The position numbers were made by a program, and so were the translations under genes. Below are positions 11,580 through 22,495 of a stretch of 64,000 nucleotides of DNA, one piece after another. Source of the DNA: Pristionchus mayeri (taxonomy: Eukaryota > Nematoda > Chromadorea > Rhabditida > Neodiplogasteridae); NCBI GenBank assembly GCA_036245805.1, contig BTRK01000003.1, forward strand, positions 8,122,001 through 8,186,000, read 5' to 3'. The notes below the pieces were generated by a model that saw nothing but the letters and a program-made list of their open reading frames with translations, did not search any database and had not been told where the DNA came from. Each line of letters opens with the position of its first letter. The stretch's first letter is position 1.

Positions 11580-11719
11580 GTGTTCCCGCTGGGTCGTTTC
11601 ACAATTGGCGCCGACATGGCTGGTATGGCCTGGATCATGATGGCGTCGCTTGCGGGATTCTGGCTGCCGTTGATCTTAGTGCCCCTGACGACGCTGCTGT
11701 GGGATTTCGTCATCAAGAG
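11580..11719 (+). pseudogene. P4-ATPase exon (last membrane helix, ADMAGMAWIMM)
   Basis: This is an open 140-nt exon between TTCTCCCAG and AAGAG|GTATACGG. It reads VFPLGRFTIGADMAGMAWIM, then FWLPLILVPLTTLLWDFVIKR. It aligns with the end of P4-ATPases (PxxxDMxGxxxxxLxxxxFWLxxxLVPxxxLLxDFxxK). The exon itself is undamaged, although the preceding one is broken. Five further copies occur at 18131, 20440, 21583, 24818 (-) and 59777. Confidence 0.85.
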
Positions 11720-11989
11720 GTATACGGTATGACGAGGATTACGGTAGTGGAGGAGAGTGGGGAAAATTGTACGGTTCATCTACTGCTTTAGTGAGAATTG
11801 ATGTTGTAGAAGAACATGAAATCGTATTACCGAAGTCGCACATGGGTTCATTGTTTCATGGTAGTATTGAAACAACGAAACCAAGATGTAATTCGATATC
11901 AAGTAGAATGACAACCGTTACAATCACATCAGGTAATAGTCTCATTTTTATTGTAATACGAAAATAATGTCAATCTCTTACTATTTTAC

Positions 11990-13005
11990 ATATGAGGCCG
12001 GTTACCGAAGAATCAAACATGGGTTGGCACGCCAAAATTTCGAAAACTTGTAGGAAGGGGTTATCGAGGGTGCTGATGAACATAGTATGCTTCATTTTGC
12101 ACCAAACCGGTGCAGCCAGGCTGCAAGTAGACCCAATTTGCATTTTCCTAAATAACTCAACAAACTGTTGACTAAGAATCATGAAATTTGTATTGATGGT
12201 ACAAATGACTATAACGAATAAGATCAAATTGATAAAACAAAAAATATTTTATGCAAATTTGTCGAAAATTTAGTTTTCGAATACCAGGGAGAAGCGGAAG
12301 CTGCTTTTGGTCTAGAAAGATGCGCCTTGCCGAGAGGATCATTTTTCGTACGCTATGTGCGGGGTAACGCCGAATCGGTTTTTTGCTATAAGCCGTTATC
12401 TGAGACAATTTCCCCATTCCGCCGCGCTCCGATGCGCGAGCAATGGAGAATTGAAATATGTTTCAATTTGAATGGAAAATTATGAGACCGATTCGTCAAC
12501 AAGAGGTTATTGAGCGATGAAACACATTTGAATTATTCATTACTCGCGCATCGGAGCGCTGCGTAATTAGTAAAATGAGTCAGAAAATGGTTCATATAAA
12601 AAAACCGATTCGGCGTTACCCCATACATAGCATGAAAAATGATCCTCTCGGCAAGGCGCATCTTTCTAGACCAAAATCAGCTTCCGCTTCTCCCTGGTAT
12701 TCGAAAGCTGAATTTTCGACCAATTTGCATAAAATATGTTTTGTTCTATCAATTTGATCTTATTCGCTATAGTCATTTGTACCATCTGTACAAATTTCAC
12801 GATTCTTCGTCAACAATTTGTTGAGTTATTTAGGAAAATGTAAATTGGGTCTACTTGCAGCCCGGCTGCACCGGTCGGTTTGGTGCAAAATGAAGCATAC
12901 TATGTTCATCAGCACCCTCGATAACCCCTTCTTAGAAGTTTTCGAAATTTCGATGTGCCAACCCCTACACACTGTTGCCCGATTCTTCGGTAACCGGCCT
13001 CATAT
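11990..13005. repeat. Fold-back element inside flippase intron
   Basis: 11990-12415 and 12575-13005 are inverted copies, with outer ends ATATGAGGCCGGTTACCGAAG. The central hairpin is GATGCGCGAGxAATGG at 12432 paired with CATTACTCGCGCATCGG at 12538. The arms are well matched with small differences. It is the same family as 3840-5040 and sits in the intron between the exons at 11580 and 13090. No transposase is present. Confidence 0.85.
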
Positions 13006-13089
13006 TTCGAAACACGATTTGCATTTTCATACCACCATGTAGGGGCTGAAAAACTGAAAAAAATGGAATTTGAGCCCTAGAATTTTCAG

Positions 13090-13174
13090 TTTCTTCCTGA
13101 TCACCCATCTCACTTCTCGTGAGATGGATGTTCTCTATCAGAAGAGACACACAACGGAAGAATATGCACATTTG
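13090..13174 (+). pseudogene. P4-ATPase exon (cytosolic tail, THLTSREMDVLYQKRH)
   Basis: After AATTTTCAG it reads FFLITHLTSREMDVLYQKRH, then TTEEYAHL up to GTATGC. Joined to the preceding exon this gives DFVIK-R/S-FFLITH, equivalent to the P4-ATPase tail DFxxKxxxRTYxPxxxxxVxE. Other copies: 18605-18694 (+) and 31390-31448 (-). The frame is open here. Confidence 0.75.
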
Positions 13175-13475
13175 GTATGCACATTTTTCATGCTTCACTC
13201 GGTCACCAAATACTGGAGAGGCAGTAGCAATTTGAAGGCGCGTGGTCGCCGCAGTTTCAGCTCGCTACAAACGGCGGACAAAACGAAATCCATTTTCGAA
13301 ACTATTGGTATTTTATATCAAGAAACCGAAGACACAAGACACATTGAATCGAGATTAGCGCAATCTTGATTCTAGTCTGCTAGCAAAAATAAGTCATCTT
13401 GTACTGACGGTGTGACAATTTGTACTCAAATATCAGAAGTGAGGGTCCTACGGATCTTAAATACTCATGAAACAT

Positions 13476-13580
13476 ATTCCAGACGGTTTCGCGTTCTCTC
13501 AAGACATGGTTCACAATGCGGATTCGACGCAGCCCAATCCATCCGAACAATGGACGTTTGATTCTCTCGATTTCGTGTGA
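13476..13580 (+). pseudogene. P4-ATPase last exon, internally deleted
   Basis: The frame reads IPDGFAFSQDMVHNADSTQP, continuing to a TGA. Compared with other copies (GFAFSQEEHxPISQxDMVRN) the EEHDPISQ segment is missing. P4-ATPases often end with a similar motif (FSQEE...SQEEVIRAYD). It closes the ordered set 7334-13580. Copies: 25979, 33952, 46300 and 49883 on the - strand, and 54432 on the + strand. Confidence 0.75.
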
Positions 13581-13803
13581 GTGGCTCTGCCTGCAGCATT
13601 GCAGTTGCAGAGAATATATTTGTGAAAGTTGCGAGGCGTTGTATCATTCCTCGGAAGTTGTCCTCTCAAAATTAATAACAACAACTCTGTCGCTGACATT
13701 TACGAATGCAGAATTTATCTAACGACCACGCCCTGCGCAACTACAGTGGCATTAGCTATTTATTGGAGGGGGAATATGACGTGATCTTTGATTTCCTAGA
13801 AGC

Positions 13804-14612
13804 AGATAGCACACAGCGTGCCAAAGCGATGGATTCCTTTGTTTGTCGCGGCGCCTGGTCGATCTTGAAACATAACATTTTGTCTGAAATGAACGATGGA
13901 AATTTGGCCCAAAATAGGTGAAAGATAAATCATAACTTTGCTGTGGAAATTAATTGTGTATACTTAAAACAACACAATAGTAACCAAGATGCCTCCCTAT
14001 CATTGTTGTTAATTTTCGTTACATTTACATTTTGTTTCACGCATTTTTCACAACTTCGAGTATAAATCGAAAAAGTTGAGAAAGCACAGCAATAGTGACC
14101 CCCACATATTTAGAACTTTTCCATATCTACGCGAACAGCTCTACAATTTGTATTACTTAGAATTTTTCAAAAATGTTGAAACTTTTCGAGAAACGTGCGA
14201 TTTAAGCATTATTTTCGTAATTTCTCGAAACGTTTCAACATTTTCGAAAAATTCTAAGTAATACAAATTGTAGAGCTCTTCGCGTTGATATGGAGAAGTT
14301 CGAAATGTGTGGGGGTCACTATTGCTGTGCATTCTCAACTTTTTCGATTTATACTCGAAAATGTGAAAAATGCCTGTAACAAAATTTAAATGTAACGAAA
14401 ATTAGCAAAAATTATAGGGAGGCATCTTGGTTACTATTCAGAGAGATGTGTTGTTTTAGGTATACATATTTAATTTTTGCAGCTAGGTTATGATATATTT
14501 TTCAACTATTTTGGTTCAAAGTTTCATCACTCACTTCAGCTAAAAATGCTGTTTCAAGATCGACCGAGCGCCGCGCCGAACAAACTTTGACACGCTGTGG
14601 ATAGCATCACCC
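13804..14612. repeat. Fold-back element, 0.8 kb
   Basis: The outer parts 13804-13900 and 14520-14612 pair (GATAGCACACAGCGTG against CACGCTGTGGATAGC, both with CGGCGC and GGTCGATCTTGAAAC). The inner parts 13948-14195 and 14225-14480 pair almost perfectly (AACCAAGATGCCTCCCTAT). The loop is about 30 bp. Several short reading frames come from the mirror symmetry. No transposase is seen. Confidence 0.85.
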
Positions 14613-14699
14613 TGCAACAAGGTCAGAGGAGGCTAGTTGTATCCTTGTTCTATTTTTTCATGGCCCGGAACAAAATCTTGCATCAATTATCTTCTTGTG

Positions 14700-15030
14700 A
14701 GCACCAGATGTTTTGTGTGAAGCAAGCGATTATCAGTGTGAGTAACTGCTGAAGGATTATCTATAATTTTAATTAAAAGTTAAATATTGTTAGCGTTACG
14801 CAAATTCATATCATCAGCTGTTCCAATGACTTGTAGACTCTGAAGCAAGCGATCAACGGGGCGAGTCTGAACTCAATTCCGTTGACGAGTTAGTTCGCGC
14901 GTACACTAATTATGCGGCTAGTCACTCGAGGGTATTAGCCCAACTCGCTCTAAACAAGCTCTCGTATCTCATATCCCGCACTCTTCCCATTTCAGCAATT
15001 CTGTATGGCTATCAGGGCGATAAGTAGGGA
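14700..15030 (+). pseudogene. Second flippase copy: decayed helix-7 exon and intron
   Basis: 14880-15022 aligns with 9655-9840 (TTCGCGCG, ACACTAATTxTGC, AACAAGCTCTC, then TTTCAGCA). The exon is cut by an inserted fold-back. The homology resumes at about 15715 (GGAGGATGGCT). This starts a second + strand copy of the C-terminal exons, continued at 16001, 18131 and 18605. Confidence 0.5.
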
Positions 15031-15707
15031 TGACAAAGGAAGGATGAGAAACATAAAAAAATCGAATGCTAAAATTAAACTAATAAGAAACATCGCGGTT
15101 TTTAAGGAAGAATGTGTTCACGATACGTACACCCTCATGTCCGAGTGGGATTAGCAGGGGTATATTTTGTGATGTGCATGAAAAATTCGAAAATCAAAAA
15201 TTCGAAAATCAAAAAACGTGAAAAAACATCAATCCTTACGGAAGGATTTTTGAATAAATCGGAAGGATGTAAACATTTTTGAACTTATGAGTATGGAAAA
15301 AATGATCCTGAATAGATTTGGAATCGATTGGAGTCGAATGTTCCATATGTTTCCTAACGAATTATCATGTTACGACCGATTTTCGGAATTGAAAAACGCG
15401 AAAAAAAAGTCCCTCCTTCGTCATCCCTAGTGATAAGACATCTCGGAAAAAACATTTCGGAAAACGAAATCACCGAAATTCTGTTTCGGAAAAGGACGTC
15501 TCGGAAACCACTGAAGTTCTGATCAGATACTTCTTGATTTACATTGTAATTGATAAATAGAAAGGCAAAAATAATATTTTAGTCAGAAGGAAATAGCTTT
15601 GAAAGTCATGTTGGTGCTATTGGACTTTTGCCAAAATTTCCGATATGTCCTTTTCCGAGATGGAATTTCCGAAATATCCTTTTCCGAAATGTTTTTTCCG
15701 AGATATA
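15025..15707. repeat. Fold-back insertion in second flippase copy
   Basis: 15427-15500 (GACATCTCGGAAAAAACATT) is the inverted copy of 15635-15707 (ATGTTTTTTCCGAGATAT). Both ends carry repeated TTTCGGAAAA blocks. 15180-15420 holds further repeats such as AAAAATTCGAAAATCA. Homology to the first flippase copy stops at about 15025 and resumes after 15707, so the whole is an insertion. Confidence 0.65.
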
Positions 15708-16000
15708 CCGTCGCACAGAAGGGACGGAGGATGGCTCATGTTAGGCTGATATTCGGTAAGTGAGGAGATGGGTACGGTATGCAGAAGGTTTAGGTATAGG
15801 ACTTTGGTGTTTGGAGAGTTGCGAATCAATTGAAACAATACGATTTTTACCCGCTGGTTAGGCGTTTTCTAGTGGTCATTTAGTCTTTTGGAGTGTTGAT
15901 CGAGGAGCCGCGGATGTTTTGAATAAGCAAATGAAAACAATTGTGAAATAATTTCCAGCTTATCATCGATCGGTACTTTAATTTCCAAGTTAACTGGCAG

Positions 16001-16098
16001 TTTGCCTGAAGGCATTTCTGGAATGCGACTCGTGGACGTGGCCTGTGATCGTCTCGTGTCTCGAATCGACTGGAACCTGACTGGTCGTCGTCATACCA
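16001..16098 (+). pseudogene. P4-ATPase exon (helices 8-9), second copy
   Basis: After TGGCAG a 5'-deleted copy of the exon at 10395 is seen. It reads FLECDSWTWPVIVSCLEST, then GT-stop-LVVVI. The LECDSWTW motif equals LETxSWTW of P4-ATPases. A TGA just after the acceptor and a TGA later disrupt it. The next 1.9 kb is inserted repeat DNA before the following exon at 18131. Confidence 0.75.
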
Positions 16099-16100
16099 TG

Positions 16101-16980
16101 CCCTTTTTCAAAACTTGTATTATTCTTACATAGATTTTTTCCTGCTCGCCATACTTTCTGAAGTTGGAGATATAACCGAGGCCTACCCAGATTAAATGTT
16201 TGAATTTGCTGCGCGGTCGCGCATTTGACGCAGCCTGCAAAAAACAGGGTCTGAATATCAGAACTCGTCTTCTCGTCAAGCTAGAGCCCGTTCAAAGCAT
16301 CAAAATGATCGACATGATGAATTCAGATGATCCTGAAAATATGAACCTGATATCTCAAAATTTTCACTCAGGGCATGAAAAAATCACGTTTTTGCATGAC
16401 CATTTTTTTGGACATCCATTTATGGAAAAGTTCAGTAATAATCTGGTTTTTATGCGGTAATGTTCAAAATATATTGAAGAACTGATTTCCAACTTTTTTA
16501 GAGCGATTGGATATCTTTCCTGCCCGCAGCGAACGTTTTCCGGAGAGACAGTAGGGTTGAGAAACACCCTGTTTACACACACTCGTCGTCTTTACTCTCT
16601 CGCACATAAGGGTAAACAAGGTGTTTCTCGACTAGAGTGACCAGTGTTTTTCGACCAGAGTTATGTGTGTCCAAAATATGGTCATGCAAAAAAGTGATCT
16701 TTTCATGCCTGAGGGCAAATTTAGAGATATTGTTTTCATATTCTCGGGATCATCTGGACTCATGATGTCGATCATTTTGATGTGTTGAACGGGTCTCTAG
16801 GTTGAGTAGGAGCCGAGATCTAAATTTTCGACCTCGATATTGCAGCAATGCTGCAGCAAATGTTCGGCCGTGCAGCAAACTCAAAATATTTTTCTGGGTA
16901 GGCCTCGGGCATGACTCCAACCACAGAAAGTTTGGCCAGCAGGAAACAATCCATGTAAGAATAATGCCCTTTTGAAAAAG
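16101..16980. repeat. Fold-back element, 0.88 kb
   Basis: 16101-16555 and 16630-16980 are inverted copies. The ends read CTTTTTCAAAA...TTCTTACAT and its complement, and inner words include GGCCTACCCAGA and ATGATCGACATGATG. The centre has an 18-bp stem, GAGAAACACCCTGTTTAC at 16558 and its near complement at 16611. It begins exactly where the flippase exon at 16001 loses homology. Confidence 0.8.
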
Positions 16981-17975
16981 TACATTTTGATTGCGTCATC
17001 ACTACGCAATGACTAGGCTATTGCATCATACCCCAATATCAAAAAGAAAAATCTCCGATGAATTCGGTGCATAACGTCATATCCTCAGAATGAAATATTT
17101 CCTGCGCAAAAAGTTCAAACCCATTTCAAAAGTGCCCACTGACTTATGTTCGCGACTGTATGCCTAACATGTATATTGCTTTTCCAACCATTCACTCACT
17201 TCTGGTCCATATCGTTCTCAGCCATCGATCGACGGAATTATCTTTTATACTCGTTGAATAATGCAGAGCATTTGTAATATTTGAATTGGAGGGAAAATCA
17301 AGACAATTTCGCGCGAGCGAGAACGATCATTCTTTAAAGCTTTTTATTTCTGGTTTGTTCTGCAAAAAATGATCGGATCATCAAACCAAATGATAACTAT
17401 CGTGCTTATTAAACAATCGTGCAACATCACATCACCTGATTCTTCCAAAGTAGGGAACTCGCGTTTTCGATGCGAATTTTCTGAGAGCACACGTATGCCT
17501 AACATGTATATTGCTTTTCCCACCATTCACTCACTTCTGGTCCATATCATTCTCAGCCATCGATCGATGGAATTATCAAATCAACTCGAAACTTCAAAGC
17601 TATATAACTTACCTGAAGGCGATGCTCTGAATGGTCCAAGCCACTCATTTTAAAGCCCTCGTCCTCTTTTTCCCACTACATGAATTTCGTTTGCGTCTTT
17701 ACCTATGATTTTTTAGAAAAGTTGCCCTGAATATAACATTGTTCAAAGTCATTTTTATGAAAAATCTATGTAAGAATAATGCCGTTTTGGAAAAGCTAAT
17801 CGATTGCGTCATCACTGCGCAATAACTATGCGATGACGTCATACCATAATACCATGATGATAATCTCCGATGAATTTGGTACAAAACACCCCAGTGCCAG
17901 AATGGTGACTTTCCTGGGCAAAAAAATACAACAAATTCAAAAAGTGTACTGTGACTTTCCGGCGCGACTGTATAA
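16945..17975. repeat. Direct repeats flanking fold-back
   Basis: Two pairs are visible. 16945-17150 and 17762-17975 share TGTAAGAATAATGCC, GATTGCGTCATCACT and AATCTCCGATGAATT. 17159-17243 and 17490-17577 share GTATGCCTAACATGTATATT, then CACTCACTTCTGGTCCATAT. The region has no exon and is an insertion relative to the first flippase copy. Confidence 0.7.
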
Positions 17976-18130
17976 CGAAAAATGGTCACTTGCGAAATCT
18001 GTGTTTCGGCATTGACATTAGTAAAAAGGCAAGTTGTCGAACGCGATCACTCTTTGCATTGTGCGTGTACAAATAATATATAGTTAAAAATCAATATGTT
18101 CACAACTGAGCTGCAGCGTGTTTCTACCAG

Positions 18131-18270
18131 ATGTTCCCACTGGGTCATCTCCTCTATCTCGCCGACATGACGGGTATGGCATGGATTATGATGGGTTTGC
18201 TGACGGGATTCCGTCTAGCGATGCTCTACTTGCCTCTGCCAATGCTGTCGTGGGACCTTTTCATCAAGAG
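18131..18270 (+). pseudogene. P4-ATPase exon (last membrane helix), second copy
   Basis: This is an open 140-nt exon between TCTACCAG and AAGAG|GTAGAT, the same length as 11580-11719. It reads MFPLGHLLYLADMTGMAWIM, then MGLLTGFRLAMLYLPLP and WDLFIKR. Several substitutions (GFW to GFR, VPL to LPL) suggest relaxed constraint. The upstream exon is broken, so it is probably a pseudogene exon. Confidence 0.8.
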
Positions 18271-18383
18271 GTAGATGTTAAGACGAGGATTACGATATTG
18301 GTGAAGAGTTGCGGTGAGAGAAACCCGCTCTTGTGAGAATGTATGTTGTGTAAAAAAGTATTTATCAATGCCGCCTGTGAGTT

Positions 18384-18465
18384 CGTTGGTTCATGGTGTT
18401 ATTGAAACCTCGTGGTTCATGGTGTTATTGAAACTTCGTTGGTTCATGGTGTTATTGAAACCATG
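18384..18465. repeat. Three-unit tandem repeat in flippase intron
   Basis: A 26-27-bp unit, TTGGTTCATGGTGTTATTGA plus AACCTCG, occurs three times in a row. The unit exists once at the same place after the equivalent exons at 11850, 20728, 21838 and 60025. The expansion is therefore specific to this copy. Confidence 0.85.
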
Positions 18466-18604
18466 TTCTCCCGCTATTCGGTAACGACACGAATCATGTG
18501 AAATGGAAATCCACAAAAGTTCATCCTCTTCTTATTATATCCACATAAATTAGGCCGAAAACTGGCACAATTATTTTACGTTTAAAATGCATTCAGTATT
18601 TCAG

Positions 18605-18694
18605 GTTCTTCTCGATCACTCATCCCACACCTCGCGAAATGGCTGTTCTCTATCAGAAGAGACATGCGACGGGGGGATTCGAGCGAATCAAGAG
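18605..18694 (+). pseudogene. P4-ATPase exon (cytosolic tail), second copy
   Basis: An open exon runs between TTTCAG and AAGAG|GTATGG. It reads FFSITHPTPREMAVLYQKRH, then ATGGFERIKR. It splices in frame onto the exon at 18131 (both use an AG|G junction). Together with 18131-18270 this is the best-preserved exon pair on the + strand. No last exon follows. Confidence 0.75.
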
Positions 18695-18699
18695 GTATG

Positions 18700-19188
18700 G
18701 AACCATGTGCGTTTCTTGTGCCCACCAAATACTGAACGGCATCTAAGAATTCGATTGCTCAACTAGAAGGTCGTGAAAAAATATAACGCTAATTGATGAC
18801 ATAATACAAAGGAAATCAGTTTTCGATCAGATATGATTACCGTGTGGATCTCGGTAGGTCAATGGTGATTAAGTTATTAGTCGGGAGTAGTCGACCTGTT
18901 CCGTTGTCCCATTCGAATATGCACTGATGAGTCCGGATCCGAATCGATTCCCGTAGGGGCACTGGTGAGTGATTATTGATTTATTAGTTTATTATATTTT
19001 GAGAAGAGCATTTTCAGAGCTCCTGCTCGATGCAATTAGCGGAGGAAGCGAGATGTGAACTATTTTAAAAAAATATTTCTTCTTTTGAGAAATATAAACC
19101 CTCGCATAATCACTGGATTGAAATTGGTGTGCATTTGATTTGTATCTGCAATCAGAAATCACACTGAATTTATAAATTTGTATTTGTA
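18700..19188. other. No gene recognised
   Basis: This is AT-rich sequence after the second flippase copy. No exon, repeat or transposon end was recognised before the mariner-like element begins. Confidence 0.35.
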
Positions 19189-20073
19189 TTGGGTTGATGC
19201 AAAAGTTTCTTTCTTTTTTTCTGAAAGGAACATTTCCCCAGTTCTTTCCTTTGGCCAATCAACTAATGACTTTTCACTGTTGATAGCGGCATTAGTCCAC
19301 TCTATAACGGGCACTATTTTGATCCGATTTGATCGGCGAGAATAGGACAGCTTAATTGGGAAGTAATCGAACCAGGTCTATAATACCCACTTTTTAATCG
19401 CCCGATGCTCCGAGGAGGAAAGTGCTGGGGCTAAATTTGACACGTTATTGTGAAGTACTATGTTTCGGTATGTAGTATGACACGACAAGAGTATTCTGCA
19501 ACGAATAGCATTTTTGAAACATTTGCCCAAATATAGAAATAGACTGTTTCAAAATTTTGGAATTTCAATTAATGAGCACTGTATTCTTGCGCAAAGATGA
19601 AGAGGGATAAATTGCGATTTATTCTGAAGTACCTTACTGTGTAAGCATGCATGCATAATTAGGAAAGGATTCGCCCAGCGGTTCATGAGCTGAATTTGTT
19701 GAAACTCTGATTTTGAGACGCTGGAACACTTTTCGATGTCCGTTGTTTCCGACGCACATTCGAATGCGGATTTATTGTGTTCATCTGAAGAATCAACTCT
19801 TCTCCTAGCGCTGTTTTAATTCGCAGATCAAGTACATCACTATTATAAGAAAATCAGGACCCAAACAAAAAAGTTTTAAAAATGCAGTTTTCCTATGTTT
19901 CGTTTCGAAAATTTACCGGCATCTTTATGCGATACGTAGATTGAAAGCAAACATACGAAAGCAATCTACTATCACGGCCATAACATATAGTTTTTAGAAA
20001 ATCGTGAACGCCTACGCACGCCATCAGAAATTTGAAAAATAAAAAAAAGAAAGAAACTTTTGCATCAACCTGA
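19189..20073. mobile_element. Mariner-like non-coding element, 885 bp
   Basis: The ends are inverted: TTGGGTTGATGCAAAAGTTT at the left and the complement of TCAGGTTGATGCAAAAGTTT at the right, followed by CTTTC and T/A runs. TA dinucleotides flank both ends (19187-19188, 20074-20075), as for Tc1/mariner. The ends resemble animal mariner termini (TTAGGTTGxTGCAAAAG). The inside has no open transposase. A solo right end of the same family is at 31036-31073. Confidence 0.8.
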
Positions 20074-20079
20074 TAAATG

Positions 20080-20350
20080 TGCATGAGAAGTAAACATCCT
20101 ATTGGCGAGGAAGGCGCAATGAGGATCTTTAGCGTTCTTAGTGGCAAGTAGTCGCCTTGTCATCTCGGTGTGATAATTGGGATATTATTTTCGTATTCTA
20201 AGCCAAATTCAATCACAGAATCATTGAGCCGACCAATGAGGCTGTTCATGAAGTGCTAGTAGTATTCTTGCAAGCAAAATGTTTTGAAAAAAAGTCCCCG
20301 TTGATCAGTTGCTTCACGGTGGCCTAAAGTAAGCAGCAAATTAGTTGCGG
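20080..20350. repeat. Dispersed repeat, partner of 6430-6740
   Basis: It is a direct, diverged copy of 6430-6740 (GTCGCCTTGTCATCTCGGTG, AGCAAATT). It precedes another flippase exon copy, consistent with duplicated intron sequence. Confidence 0.55.
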
Positions 20351-20439
20351 GAATGTATCGTTGTGGATAATCAGAGAAATAATTCAAAAAAAAGATTCAT
20401 TGAGCTGCTGCATGTGCTTGATTGTGGCTGTCGACGCCC

Positions 20440-20576
20440 TTCGCGCTCATAGCGTTCTGACCTGCGGAAGGGGCTGCTGCGAGTCTGGAATGGATCATGA
20501 TGACTTCGCTGGCGGGATTCCGACTTGCGCTCTTCGTGCTACTGACGACGCTGCAGTGAGACCTCGTAATCAAGAG
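20440..20576 (+). pseudogene. P4-ATPase exon (last membrane helix), third copy, decayed
   Basis: TGGATCATGATGACTTCGCT, then GGCGGGATTCCGACTTGCG and CTGACGACGCTGCAGTGA align with 11620-11700. In-frame stops (CTGCAGTGA) and indels break the reading frame. The AAGAG|GTGTAG donor remains recognisable. Confidence 0.7.
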
Positions 20577-20946
20577 GTGTAGAATGTAGTACGTACACGG
20601 TAGAACGAGGATTATCATTGTGATGGACGATTAATGATACGGCAAATTTGATGTTTTTTTTGTAATAGTTGGTGTGATGGGAATGGAAAATGTGTCTAGC
20701 TAGGTCACTTGTGAGGTCGTTGCTTCATGGTTGATTGAAACGTCGATGTTTTGCACTGCGTTCGATATTATCGCGAATGGTTCTACAAGTGAAGTAATAA
20801 AATCCCGCAGTGGTTCCACTTGTTTTACTTTTTAAAATTATGTTAAATTTATGATAGCATTTGCTATGTCTTGCCACTATTAACCAACTTTTCCGAATAC
20901 TTTGTGCCTTACGCCTTCTGCTTCCCTGACCCCCTCCTAGGTTCAG

Positions 20947-21315
20947 GTCTCTTCGATCGAGGCTCAGATGCTCCGCATCCTCGCCCTTTTCTATTCATTT
21001 CAAGAGGGAATTCTCAATGGCAGAGAGAGAGATGATATTAGTATTGTTATTATTTATTTGTATTTAGAAAAGTGTGGTCAGTGGGTTCTGGATCAAGAAG
21101 TAGGTTTAACAACTCTAATTACTAGTTGCATATCAGTACTGGAAATAATATTTGTTGTATTGTACAAGATGTACAAGACACACAGATCACCTGCTTTTGA
21201 ATGGCTATATATTTGTGACAACAGTGAAGCAAACAATTGCCGGGCAGATCTAAAAATAAGAAGACTAGTTCGCGCATGCATCGAAGATGCGATTAGTATC
21301 GACACTCACTTGTAG
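20947..21315 (+). other. Open frame of about 115 codons, function unknown
   Basis: The frame begins at a possible acceptor (CTCCTAGGTTCAG), has ATG at 20968 and ends at TAG 21313-21315. It contains one hydrophobic stretch (LITSCISVLEIIFVVLY) followed by a basic segment, so a single membrane helix is possible. The first bases resemble the flippase tail exon weakly. I do not recognise the product, and it may be chance in low-complexity DNA. Confidence 0.3.
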
Positions 21316-21582
21316 CAATACCTCTATGTAAGGTACCTCAATTATATATTATCATATTTCGGAATATGGTCGACCGGTGTAAGCACATACCAGTGAAAAA
21401 TGTACAACCAAGAGTAGTCATTTGCCAAATTTGTGTTTCAGAGTTGACATTGCTAAGTCGATGATTGTTCGAACTCAGTCATTGGGAAATCCTAAATTTA
21501 CAATAAAAAACAATGTTAGGTAATGCTTGGAAAATAAATAACCTTTCTCGCTGTGAGCGATGCACGCGTCTGCCGTAACCTT

Positions 21583-21717
21583 CCCTCTCGTATGTGGTCT
21601 CAATCGACGCTGACTTGGCGGTTATAGCGTGGATCATGATGACGTCACTAGCGGGATTCTGGTTGGCGACGCTCTTAGTACCCTGGCGACTCCGCAGTGA
21701 GATTTCGTCATCAAGAG
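21583..21717 (+). pseudogene. P4-ATPase exon (last membrane helix), fourth copy, decayed
   Basis: CAATCGACGCTGACTTGGCG, then GTGGATCATGATGACGTCAC and GGGATTCTGGTTGGCGACGC align with 11610-11700. The frame is broken (TTATAGCG, GCAGTGAGA). The donor AAGAG|GTATACGGTAG and the downstream intron block TTCATGGTGATATTGAAAC match the other copies. Confidence 0.75.
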
Positions 21718-22100
21718 GTATACGGTAGCACGAGGCATACGAGGGTGAATAAAAGCCTTACGGCAAATCTACTGGTCTTGTGACAATTGGTTGTGGGACA
21801 ATGATATTGATGCGTATCGAGGTCGCCTGTGAGTTTGTTGCTTCATGGTGATATTGAAACATCGATGTTCTGTTCCCATTCGATCATATCACGAATCGTA
21901 GCATGTAATAATAAACCACTATGGGTAATCTTCCTCTTAATAGTGATGCATAAAAGGCTGACAAATTGTTACCACTATAAATTTTTGGAACGCGATAATT
22001 AACTTCAACTACGGATGTCGCGTAGTTAGAATCATACGTTGTAAATGCCAAATTCTGATCGATTCCAACACATAACAATGAGATATTGATTGCTTTCCAG

Positions 22101-22151
22101 ATCTTCGCCGACAAGAACAACATGGCGTTGTTCGAGACTTCCGCGAAGAAG
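22101..22151 (+). CDS. RAB-33-like GTPase exon (FETSAK, G5 motif)
   Basis: This 51-nt exon lies between GCTTTCCAG and AAGAAG|GTGAGG and reads IFADKNNMALFETSAKK. ETSAK is the G5 guanine-binding motif of Rab GTPases, and FADxxxMxLFETSAK is close to Rab33 proteins. It is in phase with the exon at 22394. The G1-G4 exons are not found upstream, where flippase fragments occur instead. It is therefore either the last part of a rearranged gene or a partial copy. Confidence 0.75.
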
Positions 22152-22393
22152 GTGAGGATTATTTTTATAATTTCGAGTAATAGAGGCAATGAAATTGAAT
22201 TTGTGTCTTGACAGCGATGTTGATAGGTCGGTGTAACCTGAATGTACAAGTTGTACAATTAGCTTTCATGCTTGTTTTCGCAGTATTTTAATTTCAGCTC
22301 ATCCAATCGCTATCGAATGACCTTAGGAATCAAACTCGGTAGTCAATCGATAATCTAATCATACCGTACTCCTTCTCTCTCCTTTCTTCACAG

Positions 22394-22495
22394 GAATCGG
22401 AGGCGGATCATGTGAACATCTTCATGACACTTGTGCATCACTTGCACCGAAGCAAAGCGATGCACGTCCAGAGCGAGAGGGAGAAGGCAGATAAG
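22394..22495 (+). CDS. RAB-33-like GTPase exon (C-terminal helix)
   Basis: This 102-nt exon lies between TCTTCACAG and AAG|GTACGG. It reads ESEADHVNIFMTLVHHLHRS, then KAMHVQSEREKADK. It matches Rab33 (xxxDHVExIFMTLAHKLxxxKPxM), the alpha-5 helix region after FETSAK. One codon is missing relative to the copy at 27689 (HVNIF against HVESIF). Splice sites are canonical. Confidence 0.75.

Noticed and set aside
16101..17975. CRISPR-like or satellite array
   Set aside because: The repeats are a few long fold-back and direct copies without regular units or spacers.
21884..22258. Open frame of 124 codons on the - strand
   Set aside because: It runs antisense across the RAB-33-like FETSAK exon and its splice sites. 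It is a shadow in AT-rich DNA.
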